64,000 nt of DNA from an uncultured Paracoccaceae bacterium (GTDB lineage: Bacteria > Pseudomonadota > Alphaproteobacteria > Rhodobacterales > Rhodobacteraceae), in the NCBI GenBank assembly GCA_947499635.1, contig CANMPD010000004.1:168757-232756 (forward strand), read 5' to 3'. A program made the position numbers and the translations under genes. Of this stretch, positions 56,044 to 64,000 are shown in pieces. Position 1 is the first letter of the stretch. Every line of letters starts with the position of its first letter. The notes under the pieces were generated by a model. That model searched no databases. It worked only from the letters and a program-made list of their open reading frames with translations, and was not told the origin of the DNA.

Positions 56044-56654
56044 ACACCTTTGCCGCGCTTACGCTCCGGTCTCTCAGTTCATTTATGCAGCTTTTCATTC
56101 GTGGGCCAATTGGCTTTTGCCTCCCAGCTATGAATGACGCTTCTGTGGCTTGTAGAGCCCATTAATATATTGGCAGATTGCCTTTTCCGTTCATCAATGC
56201 TTCTAAGCCATGTCTGGACATGCGCTTCGAGTCCGTCGATCTGCGCCTTGATGCCAGCCGGTCGAATAAGACCGCCGAGGTGGACGCGATGTACAAGATG
56301 CTTGACCGGATCGATGAGCGCTTTGGCGTACCCTCGCAGCCATCATCCAAAACCTCCCGCAACTGGCCAGACTCAAGCCAATGTCGCCCGTCGCAAGTTG
56401 AAGCGGCGGCTACGTCTTAGACATCTGAACGAAATGCAACTGATACCTCAAACACGCCTACCGAAATCGAAGGCTGTTTCAACGAAATCGGACGACTTTG
56501 TCATTTTTCTGCATCGCAGCCCAAGACCGCTTTCGGGAAACAGACAATCTGACTCCAGAAGTATTGATTCATTGCCGCCGTTAAGGGGGCATCAGTTATA
56601 CTGCACTGAAGCTCGAAAATCTTTAATGTTTGTTACAACTCCACGCGCACGGAT
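56044..56654. other. 611-bp gap, apparently decayed sequence
   Basis: No intact gene. A short plus-strand frame (about 56217-56350) reads as a plausible amphipathic helix (FESVDLRLDASRSN, then AMYKMLDRIDERFG), like the tail of a coiled-coil protein, but it has no ribosome site and ends soon. I take it as a possible gene remnant at the left edge of the acquired segment. Confidence 0.4.
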
Positions 56655-57578
56655 CTATCCTTTAAATGTTGGTGTCGGAAAACTATCCCTCTCAAAGGCA
56701 TTCATGTGAGTTCGCAAAATCTTGATAAACTCACGGGCCATTCTAGGCACGGGTTGATCTTCAGGCATCGCGACGACGTATGGGTATTCTATTTGCGGCT
56801 CAAATCTTCGTATCACAACGCCATTATTGCACCACGGTCCCGCTGCGAAAGGCTCGATGAGACCAATTGCTAGGTTTTGGGCGATCATCGCATATCCTGT
56901 GTGTGAACTTTGCGTTCCAAAATCCGAACGAAATTGGACAGCGGCCTTATCGAGCACTGCTTTGGTGTCGTCCCAGTTCATATTTCCCTCTGGTAGGATC
57001 CGTAAAACGTTCTCCCCAGCTACGTCTTCCGGTGTGATGATTTCCTTTTGAGCCAAAGGATGCGTTTCATGCATGGCGCAGATATGCGCGACATTGGCCA
57101 AGGTCATTTGTTCAATGCCAGGCAAATCCGGAAAGGCATGAGCGATTCCTAGATCGGTCTGAAACGTCTGTAGGCGCAGCGCGATTTGAGAGAACGATGC
57201 CGTTTCAATCTCTACCGCTGCTTTTTTATGCGTTTGGTGGAACTCCTCGATTGCCTTCGGGAGAACCCCAGTCGAAAGCGCAGGGGTCGCGCTGATCTTG
57301 AGGGCGCCACCGCCTTGCTCTCTAATTTGCTTAGCTGACTTCTCTAATTCATCAATCCCGATAAAGAACCGTTCAACGCCGTTAAAGAACTTGAGAGCTT
57401 CTGGTGTGGGCACGAGGCGCCCCTTGACCCTATCGAAGAGATTGAAACTCAAGTGAATTTCTAATTCACTGATCAATCGGCTAACAGCGGGTTGTGTCAC
57501 GCACATTAAGTCTGCGGCTTTTGCTGTTGTGCCCGCTTGCATGACATTTCTGAAGGCTTCGAGTTGACGATGCTTCAT
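56655..57578 (-). CDS. LysR-family transcriptional regulator
   Basis: A 307-aa LysR protein starting MKHRQLEAFRNVMQAGTTAKA. The helix-turn-helix is at about residues 18-37 (AADLMCVTQPAVSRLI). The effector domain resembles the OccR/NocR group used for amino-acid and opine-type compounds. It is divergent from pcp and the ABC transporter genes, 110 bp away, so it probably controls them. Confidence 0.9.
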   Translation of the reverse strand: MKHRQLEAFRNVMQAGTTAKAADLMCVTQPAVSRLISELEIHLSFNLFDRVKGRLVPTPEALKFFNGVERFFIGIDELEKSAKQIREQGGGALKISATPALSTGVLPKAIEEFHQTHKKAAVEIETASFSQIALRLQTFQTDLGIAHAFPDLPGIEQMTLANVAHICAMHETHPLAQKEIITPEDVAGENVLRILPEGNMNWDDTKAVLDKAAVQFRSDFGTQSSHTGYAMIAQNLAIGLIEPFAAGPWCNNGVVIRRFEPQIEYPYVVAMPEDQPVPRMAREFIKILRTHMNAFERDSFPTPTFKG

Positions 57579-57688
57579 TTTGCACCCTGTTTTGTATTAG
57601 TTTTTCGCATATGATTATAAGTTTAAATAACTTGATGTGATGATCTTTTCTAGCTCTCTTTTTCGAAACCTTTAAGGATTGAGAGAAA

Positions 57689-58366
<678 letters not shown>

Positions 58367-58379
58367 GGAGATCATAAAT

Positions 58380-60212
58380 ATGCCAGCCACTTCTTCCCCG
58401 ATCCTTTCTGTTCAGGACATGACCATCGAATTTGGTGTCGGCGATTTTGCTGTGCGCGCCGTTGACGGTTTGTCCTTTGATTTACAGGCGAACAAGACAC
58501 TCGCGATTGTAGGGGAGTCCGGCTCAGGCAAGTCGATCTCGTCTCTTGCTTTACTGGGCTTGCTCAAAAATATCGGGGGGAGAGTAACCACCGGTCGCAT
58601 GGCGTTTCAAAGTGCATTGTTGGGTGATACTGTTGATTTGGCTCAAGCATCCGAGCAGGAATTACGGCAAATTCGCGGCAATGAAATCGCGATGATTTTC
58701 CAAGAACCGATGACGTCTTTGAACCCGGTGTTCACCATTGGCGCGCAGATGGTCGAAACCTTGGTACTACACCAAAAACTCAGCAAAAAAGAAGCCAGAG
58801 CGAAGGCTTTGGAATTCCTTGATCTGGTGAGGCTTCCAAATGCAAAACGACTACTGGACAGTTATCCGCATCAACTGTCGGGCGGGATGCGTCAACGGGT
58901 CATGATTGCGATGGCGATTTGCTGTGAGCCGAAAATCCTGATCGCAGATGAGCCGACAACAGCCTTGGATGTGACCATTCAAGCACAAATCTTGCATATT
59001 ATCCGAGACCTTCAAGCCGAGCTCGGAACGGCGGTGATCTTTATCAGTCACGATATGGGTGTGGTGTCCGAAATGGCGGACGATGTTTTGGTGATGAAGG
59101 CTAGCAAATTTGTCGAATCCGGCACCGTGAAAGAGGTTCTTGGCGCGCCGAAAGCAGATTATACAAAGGCGCTTCTAGCGGCGGTCCCAAGGATCGGCAG
59201 CATGACGGGAACGCAGGCACCAAAACTCTTTGATATCCCTGGCGTGACGGTTGCGTCGACGTCAGGAAAAGCAATCAATGAGGTGATCGACGTGAATGTC
59301 GCCCCTGTTTTGGAGATCGAGGATCTAACGACGCGGTATGATATCCGTGGTGGGTTATTCAACAAAGTTACCCATAGGGTACACGCTGCCGAGAAGGTTT
59401 CTTTCAAGATTTATCCAGGAGAGACACTGGCCCTCGTCGGGGAATCAGGAAGCGGGAAATCTACGGTTGGCAAAACCATCCAGCAGCTTGTTGAGCCGGT
59501 TTCTGGGGCAATGCGTTATCATGGACGTGATATATTTTCGTTGCCGGCAGAAGAACGTAAGGTGTTTCAAAAACAAACGCAGTACGTCTTCCAAGATCCT
59601 TATGGTTCCATGAACCCTCGAAAAACGGTGGGGGAAAGTCTTGTGGAGCCAGCTTGGGTGCATGGGCTTGTGAAGACCAAAACTCAGGCACGCGACCTGG
59701 CGGCGGACCTTTTGACCAAAGTGGATTTGCCAGCCGAATACGCAGGGCGCTATCCGCATCAATTTTCCGGTGGGCAACGCCAGCGGGTTTGTATTGCGCG
59801 CGCACTCGCCTGCAACCCAAGTTTGGTGATTGCTGACGAAGCCGTATCAGCACTGGATGTTTCAGTGCAGGCGCAGGTCGTAAACCTGATGATGAAATTA
59901 CAGGCTGACCATAACTTATCTTACCTGTTTATTACCCATGACATGGCGGTAGTTGAACGCGTCAGCCACCGTGTTGCGGTGATGTATTTGGGGCAGATCG
60001 TTGAATTAGGAACGCGCCAACAGATTTTCGAGAACCCGCAGCATCCCTACACAAAACGGCTCTTGGCGGCTGTTCCCGTCCTAGACCCCGGTCATCGGCC
60101 CAATCGCCCCCCTCTTGAAGGAGAAATCCCTAGCGCCACGCGCGCTGTAGGTGATGAACCAGAAATTGTCACGTTTCGGCAAGTTAGCGAAGGCCACTTC
60201 GTCGGAACCTGA
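58380..60212 (+). CDS. Dipeptide-type ABC transporter, fused double ATPase
   Basis: A 610-aa protein with two ABC ATPase domains (DppD-DppF fusion, GsiA-like). The first has Walker A GESGSGKS at about 45-52, the LSGGMRQR signature near 166 and LIADEPTTALD. The second has Walker A GESGSGKS near 354, FSGGQRQR near 462 and VIADEAVSALD. The second Walker B reads DEAVSALD, as is common in DppF. The ATG at 58380 has GTGAGGAG before it. It energises the two downstream permeases at the inner membrane. Confidence 0.95.
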   Translation: MPATSSPILSVQDMTIEFGVGDFAVRAVDGLSFDLQANKTLAIVGESGSGKSISSLALLGLLKNIGGRVTTGRMAFQSALLGDTVDLAQASEQELRQIRGNEIAMIFQEPMTSLNPVFTIGAQMVETLVLHQKLSKKEARAKALEFLDLVRLPNAKRLLDSYPHQLSGGMRQRVMIAMAICCEPKILIADEPTTALDVTIQAQILHIIRDLQAELGTAVIFISHDMGVVSEMADDVLVMKASKFVESGTVKEVLGAPKADYTKALLAAVPRIGSMTGTQAPKLFDIPGVTVASTSGKAINEVIDVNVAPVLEIEDLTTRYDIRGGLFNKVTHRVHAAEKVSFKIYPGETLALVGESGSGKSTVGKTIQQLVEPVSGAMRYHGRDIFSLPAEERKVFQKQTQYVFQDPYGSMNPRKTVGESLVEPAWVHGLVKTKTQARDLAADLLTKVDLPAEYAGRYPHQFSGGQRQRVCIARALACNPSLVIADEAVSALDVSVQAQVVNLMMKLQADHNLSYLFITHDMAVVERVSHRVAVMYLGQIVELGTRQQIFENPQHPYTKRLLAAVPVLDPGHRPNRPPLEGEIPSATRAVGDEPEIVTFRQVSEGHFVGT

Positions 60213-60281
60213 GACGACGCTTTTTAAAACCAACAAAGACAGGGCCGCAAAGGCTCGAATTTCAACTGAACGGAGAACGAG

Positions 60282-61820
60282 ATGTCATTAACGAAAAACG
60301 TTTTGGTAAAAAACGCCCTGCGTGCAGCCCTTTTGACTACGACCCTATGTGCGACAGTCCCGGCAACGTCTTTTGCGGAAACCGTGTTGAACGTGGCGCA
60401 GCGTCAAGATCCGCAGAACCTTGATCCAATCGATACGTTCCTTCTGTCATGGGGGTCGATTGCCAGCAACGTATTCGAAGGGTTGGTATTCCGCGGCGAA
60501 GATCTACAACTGCAGCCAGGTCTAGCGACTGGCTGGGAGTTCCTAGATGATGAGACGCGTATCCGCTTTACGCTTCGTGAAGGCGTAGAATTTCATAATG
60601 GCGAACCGTTCAATGCAGAGGCCGTTAAATACACCTTTGATCGCCTTCTCGGGGAACAGGGCGAACAAGGGCCACAGCGCAGCAATTATACCTCAATTAG
60701 CGAAGTTATTGTGATTGACGAGTTCACCGTTGATTTCATGATGGATCATCCTGATCCAGTGTTGATTACGAAGTTGGCGGGCTATGGTGCGATGATCGTT
60801 CCGCCGCAATATATCAAGGAAGTTGGCGAAGAAGTCTTTGATATGAAACCGGTCGGGACAGGTCCGTTTAAGGTCGCTAATTATCAACCAACCGTTGGTG
60901 TACGTCTCGAAAAATCTGACACCTATTGGAACGGTGAAGCGCAAATGGACGTTGTTGATATTCGCTTCATCTCTGAAGACGCAACGCGTATCGCAGAGCT
61001 TTTGTCTGGCGGCGTGGATATCGCGTTAAACATTCCAAAGCCATCTGTCGAAACCATTCAAAACAACCAAAACGTAGATCTCGTTTCTGTTGATGGTCCG
61101 ACGGTTGTGATCAATCGTTTTAACACGCAAACCGGCATCACGACCAACCCGTTGGTACGCCGTGCCATTGCGCACGCGGTTGATACAAACGCCATCATTG
61201 AGGCGATGCTAGGCGGACTGGCGAGCCCAATTTCTAGCGCCCAAGGCGAAAAATCATTTGGCAATGACCCTGAACTTATTCCCTATGCTTACGATCCTGA
61301 ACTCGCCCAATCACTGCTCGCAGAAGTGGGCATTGAACCAGGTACCGAAATCACACTCGATTTCCCGGGTAACCTAGATACATTCCGCGAAGTGTCTCAG
61401 GTAATCGCAGCCTATCTTGGTCAAGTTGGGTTGAAACTGAATGTGCGCCCGCACGAAAACAGCGTTTACTTCAATGATATCCTTCCGAACGGAAAAACGG
61501 GTGAACTTTACTACTTTGGTTGGGGTGGTTGGACCTTCGATTTCGATAACACAGCCTATCTTTTGTACCATACTGGCGAGCGTCAAAACCCTTATATCGA
61601 GGATGCGAAGCTTGATGAACTTTTGAATGCGCAGCGAGCGACTTACGATACCAAAGTGCGCCGTGAGTCCCTTCAGGCCGTCGCAAATTATGCGTATGAA
61701 AATGTCCTTGATCTGCCGCTTTACAACGAAGCGACACTTTATGGTGTTCACACTCATGTCCAAGGTTTCGTTCCTGCGCCGGATGATCGCGTCCGGTACA
61801 TGAACGTGACGGTAGAATAA
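60282..61820 (+). CDS. ABC transporter substrate-binding protein (family 5)
   Basis: A 512-aa periplasmic solute-binding protein of the peptide/nickel/opine class. The signal peptide ends near residue 32 (PATSFA-ET). QDPQNLDPIDTF near 41, REGVEFHNGEPFNAEAVKYTFDR near 98 and the PVGTGPFKVANYQP motif near 190 are family signatures. The ligand is likely a short peptide or a pyroglutamyl-type compound given the neighbouring peptidase; this is inference. AACGGAGAACGAG precedes the ATG. Confidence 0.94.
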   Translation: MSLTKNVLVKNALRAALLTTTLCATVPATSFAETVLNVAQRQDPQNLDPIDTFLLSWGSIASNVFEGLVFRGEDLQLQPGLATGWEFLDDETRIRFTLREGVEFHNGEPFNAEAVKYTFDRLLGEQGEQGPQRSNYTSISEVIVIDEFTVDFMMDHPDPVLITKLAGYGAMIVPPQYIKEVGEEVFDMKPVGTGPFKVANYQPTVGVRLEKSDTYWNGEAQMDVVDIRFISEDATRIAELLSGGVDIALNIPKPSVETIQNNQNVDLVSVDGPTVVINRFNTQTGITTNPLVRRAIAHAVDTNAIIEAMLGGLASPISSAQGEKSFGNDPELIPYAYDPELAQSLLAEVGIEPGTEITLDFPGNLDTFREVSQVIAAYLGQVGLKLNVRPHENSVYFNDILPNGKTGELYYFGWGGWTFDFDNTAYLLYHTGERQNPYIEDAKLDELLNAQRATYDTKVRRESLQAVANYAYENVLDLPLYNEATLYGVHTHVQGFVPAPDDRVRYMNVTVE

Positions 61821-61884
61821 CGTCACGCCACTTATGGCTCGAGGTATTTTACCTCGGGCTAGCCTTCCCAAAAGGAGTACAACC

Positions 61885-62811
61885 TTGCCTATATTACGGT
61901 TTATTCTACAGCGCGGCTTTCAAGCGATCCTTGTGACCGTGGCTGTGACGTTGTTTGTTGCTTTTGCTATCCGACTAACAGGTGACCCCGCGATCATTCT
62001 CGCCGGAGATTCTAGCGGCGTGACTGAAGACGATTTGGTGCGTATCCGTGAAGCACTGGGGTTGAACGATCCGTTTCTCGTTCAATATTTCGATTTCATC
62101 AAAAGTCTTGTGACGTTCGATTTCGGAGATTCGTTTTTCAGGGGTTCGATCAAAGATTTGATTTCGATTGCTCTTCCTTCAACCCTGCTCTTAGCAACGG
62201 CATCTATGGTCGTTTCTATCGTTCTATCTATTCCCTTGGGAATTTATTCTGCGCTGCATAAGGGGGGCATTTCCGATCAAATCATTCGCGTTTTGTCGTT
62301 GGTTGGCCTGTCGTTCCCGAATTTTTGGCTTGGCATTATGCTTGTGCTGTTATTGTCGATTACCTTCCCGATTTTTCCGGCGTCCGGCTTTAGCTCTTGG
62401 TCATCTCTTGCCCTTCCAGCGACGACGATCGGCATTATTTTGACTGCCACGAACGTGCGACTTGTACGCACGCAAATGTTGGAAACCCTTTCTGCGCAAT
62501 ACGTCATGGTGGCGCGCGCTAAGGGATTAGGAGAATGGTCCGTCGTTTACAAACACGCCCTGCGCAACGCTGCGATTTCGATTGTTACGTTTCTTGGTTT
62601 GCAGTTTGGCAATCTGATCGGTGGCCTCGTTATCATCGAGCTGGTGTTCAATTGGCCGGGAATGGGAACTTTGTCCATCGAGGCAATCTCACAGCGTGAC
62701 TATCCGTTGCTGCAGGCGACTGTCTCAATTCTCGCGATCATGATCGTCGCGGTAAACTTGGCTGTGGACCTTGTCTACGGTCTGATTGATCCTCGAATTC
62801 GGGTAACCTAA
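61885..62811 (+). CDS. ABC transporter permease, DppB-like
   Basis: A 308-aa inner-membrane permease with six hydrophobic segments and the EAA-type loop ARAKGLGEWSVVYKHALRNA near residue 210. I chose the TTG at 61885 as start: AAAGGAG lies seven bases before it, and PILRFILQRGFQAIL is the usual start of the family. The earlier ATG at 61834 lies before that ribosome site and would add an atypical 17-residue tail. The stop directly abuts the next permease start. Confidence 0.92.
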   Translation: MPILRFILQRGFQAILVTVAVTLFVAFAIRLTGDPAIILAGDSSGVTEDDLVRIREALGLNDPFLVQYFDFIKSLVTFDFGDSFFRGSIKDLISIALPSTLLLATASMVVSIVLSIPLGIYSALHKGGISDQIIRVLSLVGLSFPNFWLGIMLVLLLSITFPIFPASGFSSWSSLALPATTIGIILTATNVRLVRTQMLETLSAQYVMVARAKGLGEWSVVYKHALRNAAISIVTFLGLQFGNLIGGLVIIELVFNWPGMGTLSIEAISQRDYPLLQATVSILAIMIVAVNLAVDLVYGLIDPRIRVT

Positions 62812-63687
62812 ATGTCAGATATCCATACTTCTCCCAAACGCAGCTGGTTCGCCCGCTTTTTTCTAAGCCGCTACGCAAGCTTTGAATTCATCATCGGCAG
62901 CTTTCTGACAGTCTCGTTGGTTGTGCTGGTTCTGCTTTCTGGCGTTTTATTCCCCGGTGGCGGGACCGAAGTGAATTTGATCGCGCGCCTAAGCGAGCCT
63001 TTCCAATCTAGTGATTTCCCCTTAGGGACAGATCCGTTAGGGCGCGATATTCTGGCGCGGATTGTGCATGGGGGGCGTATTTCCCTATTGGTAGGATTGT
63101 TCTCCGCGCTTGGCGCGGTGGTCGTTGGTACGGTTATCGGGCTCTTTGCAGGGTACTATCGGGGCTTTCTGGATGCATTTGTGATGCGTTTTGCTGATGT
63201 TCAACTTGCGCTGCCGTTCATCCTGATGGCGATCACCGTCATCGCTATCATTGGTCCCGGAATAGATCGGATCATCATTCTGATGATTGCGTCTCAATGG
63301 GTGCAATATGCGCGCCTCGTGCGTGGATCGGTGCTCAGCTTACGAGAACGGGAATTCGTTCAAGCGGCGCGCAGTTATGGGCAATCTAATCTCAAGATTA
63401 TCTTTAGCCATATCTTGCCAAACGCAATGGGGCCGTTGATCATTTTGCTAACGTTGAACGTGGCCAACAACATTCTATTGGAGAGCTCTTTGACGTTCCT
63501 TGGGCTTGGCGCCGATCCTCAAACGCCAAGCTGGGGAGGGATGCTGTCGGAAGGCCGCAGTTATATACAAACCGCTTGGTGGGTCACTGTTTTTCCAGGG
63601 GTTGCGATCATGTTGACAGTGCTGGGCTTGAATTTGCTTGGTGACTGGTTACGGGATGAAATGGATCCACTGGGGCAGACGCGGTAA
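62812..63687 (+). CDS. ABC transporter permease, DppC-like
   Basis: A 291-aa inner-membrane permease. The N-terminal part contains the PLGTDPLGRDILARIVHGGRIS block near residue 65, typical of DppC. The EAA loop is VQAARSYGQSNLKIIFSHILPN near 185, and LTFLGLGADPQTPSWGGML near 228. The gene starts immediately after the stop of the DppB-like gene. It is the last gene of the transport operon. Confidence 0.95.
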   Translation: MSDIHTSPKRSWFARFFLSRYASFEFIIGSFLTVSLVVLVLLSGVLFPGGGTEVNLIARLSEPFQSSDFPLGTDPLGRDILARIVHGGRISLLVGLFSALGAVVVGTVIGLFAGYYRGFLDAFVMRFADVQLALPFILMAITVIAIIGPGIDRIIILMIASQWVQYARLVRGSVLSLREREFVQAARSYGQSNLKIIFSHILPNAMGPLIILLTLNVANNILLESSLTFLGLGADPQTPSWGGMLSEGRSYIQTAWWVTVFPGVAIMLTVLGLNLLGDWLRDEMDPLGQTR

Positions 63688-63724
63688 TTTTGTCTTAGGT
63701 ACCGATCTAGCAATGAAAAATTGA

Positions 63725-63776
63725 ATTTCCTCCGCGAAAAAATGTAGGCTAAACGTACGCAAAACGCGGAGGAAAT
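63725..63776 (+). promoter_or_regulatory. 12-bp perfect inverted repeat covering a ribosome site
   Basis: ATTTCCTCCGCG (63725-63736) and CGCGGAGGAAAT (63765-63776) are perfect inverted arms 28 bases apart. The right arm contains GGAGGAA, a strong Shine-Dalgarno about 8 bases before a GTG at 63783. Folding would hide it. Confidence 0.75.
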
Positions 63777-63782
63777 ATAGGT

Positions 63783-63893
63783 GTGGACGATCAAGATTTC
63801 TCAAAAGGCGCCTTGTCTCTTCGCGCCATCTTTGAAACTCAGATTTCTGATATTTGGGTAATTGATCCAAACTATCCAAGCGCTGATCGGTAA
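63783..63893 (+). pseudogene. Truncated 5' end of an unknown gene
   Basis: A GTG start with a strong ribosome site (GGAGGAA, spacing 8) opens a 36-codon frame, VDDQDFSKGALSLRAIFET and on to NYPSADR. Composition looks like the start of a real protein. It stops exactly at an inverted repeat where the transposase remnant on the other strand begins, so it was probably cut by an insertion or deletion. I cannot name the family. Confidence 0.35.
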
Positions 63894-64000
63894 GACCGAT
63901 CAGAATGTGACGTGAACTTGGGGTCGACTTTCGATGCTGCGCCAAAAGCCGCGTCATCGAGGACGTCTAAATATTCTTTCACAGCGCGCGGCGCATCAGC
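63872..64000 (-). mobile_element. Transposase C-terminal remnant, runs off the window
   Basis: The minus strand reads, from the right edge, ADAPRAVKEYLDVLDDAAFG then AASKVDPKFTSHSD. This resembles an internal linker segment of alphaproteobacterial IS transposases (IS1182-like, by memory of the family). After SHSD the similarity stops and the frame ends in RSYRSALG, so the coding part is broken at about 63900. Confidence 0.5.
63884..63902. repeat. 8-bp inverted repeat at the transposase-remnant break point
   Basis: TGATCGGT-AAG-ACCGATCA is a perfect inverted repeat at the point where both the truncated plus-strand gene ends and the transposase similarity is lost. Confidence 0.85.

Noticed and set aside
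56134..56709. A 191-codon frame across the gap after the GGDEF gene
   Set aside because: Composition is not protein-like, it has no ribosome site, and its end runs into the 3' end of the convergent LysR gene.

Overview
The window looks like a chromosomal segment of a Roseobacter-group alphaproteobacterium (Rhodobacterales). The evidence is the aerobic (cobG/cobN-type) cobalamin operon with cobW and DUF1636, the order nrdR-ribD...ribE-ribBX-ribH-nusB, a tRNA-His without G-1, DUF6324, DUF3572 and DUF983 genes, TGA-N9-TCA iron boxes, TTAA-N7-TTAA CtrA-type boxes, and a carnitine dehydrogenase fused to a thioesterase. All family assignments were made by reading the translated sequence; no database search was possible.

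Layout. (1) 1-11.5 kb: a cobalamin operon on the minus strand, headed by a B12 riboswitch (about 11.31-11.50 kb): DUF1636-cobW-cobN-cobG-cobH-cobI-cobJ, then cobL-cobE-cobM running off the left edge. cobK is inverted between cobJ and cobL. (2) 11.6-16.4 kb: a small periplasmic protein with a hexanucleotide repeat, then dnaG and rpoD. (3) 16.4-28.3 kb: a DCC-family protein, a small coiled-coil protein behind a CtrA-type box, yjbQ, nrdR and ribD; a minus-strand capsule-export block (kpsC, a Wza/KpsD-like lipoprotein, kpsS) that splits the riboflavin cluster; then ribE-ribBX-ribH-nusB and a small membrane protein. (4) 28.3-31.2 kb: a candidate 6S-like RNA, a low-complexity protein, DUF6324, tRNA-His and cobO.

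(5) 31.2-37.6 kb: an iron block on the minus strand. bfd-bfr-(di-haem DUF1111)-imelysin-DUF1513 forms one overlapping operon; a second imelysin and hemP lie beside it. Each unit has an upstream TGA-N9-TCA box. (6) 37.6-44.7 kb: an OxyR-like LysR without the redox cysteines, divergent from an SbtA-type permease; then metG, an MFS transporter, a rhodanese and an aldo/keto reductase. (7) 44.7-48.4 kb: carnitine catabolism (cdhR, a BKACE enzyme, the dehydrogenase-thioesterase fusion). (8) 48.6-56.0 kb: a DMT permease, NUDIX, DUF983, an EF-hand/ECF-sigma/membrane-protein/periplasmic-sensor cassette, DUF3572, a HAD phosphatase, and a pair in which an H-NOX-fold protein lacking all haem-pocket residues overlaps a GGDEF protein.

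(9) 56.0-64.0 kb: a probable acquired segment with LysR, pyroglutamyl-peptidase and a complete peptide-type ABC transporter, flanked by a decayed 600-bp gap on one side and by a truncated small gene and a transposase remnant on the other.

The strongest leads for new biology are the haem-less H-NOX/diguanylate cyclase pair, the cysteine-less OxyR with an ATAG-N7-CTAT site next to SbtA, the joint iron storage/uptake operon with its predicted iron box, and CtrA-type control of capsule export.
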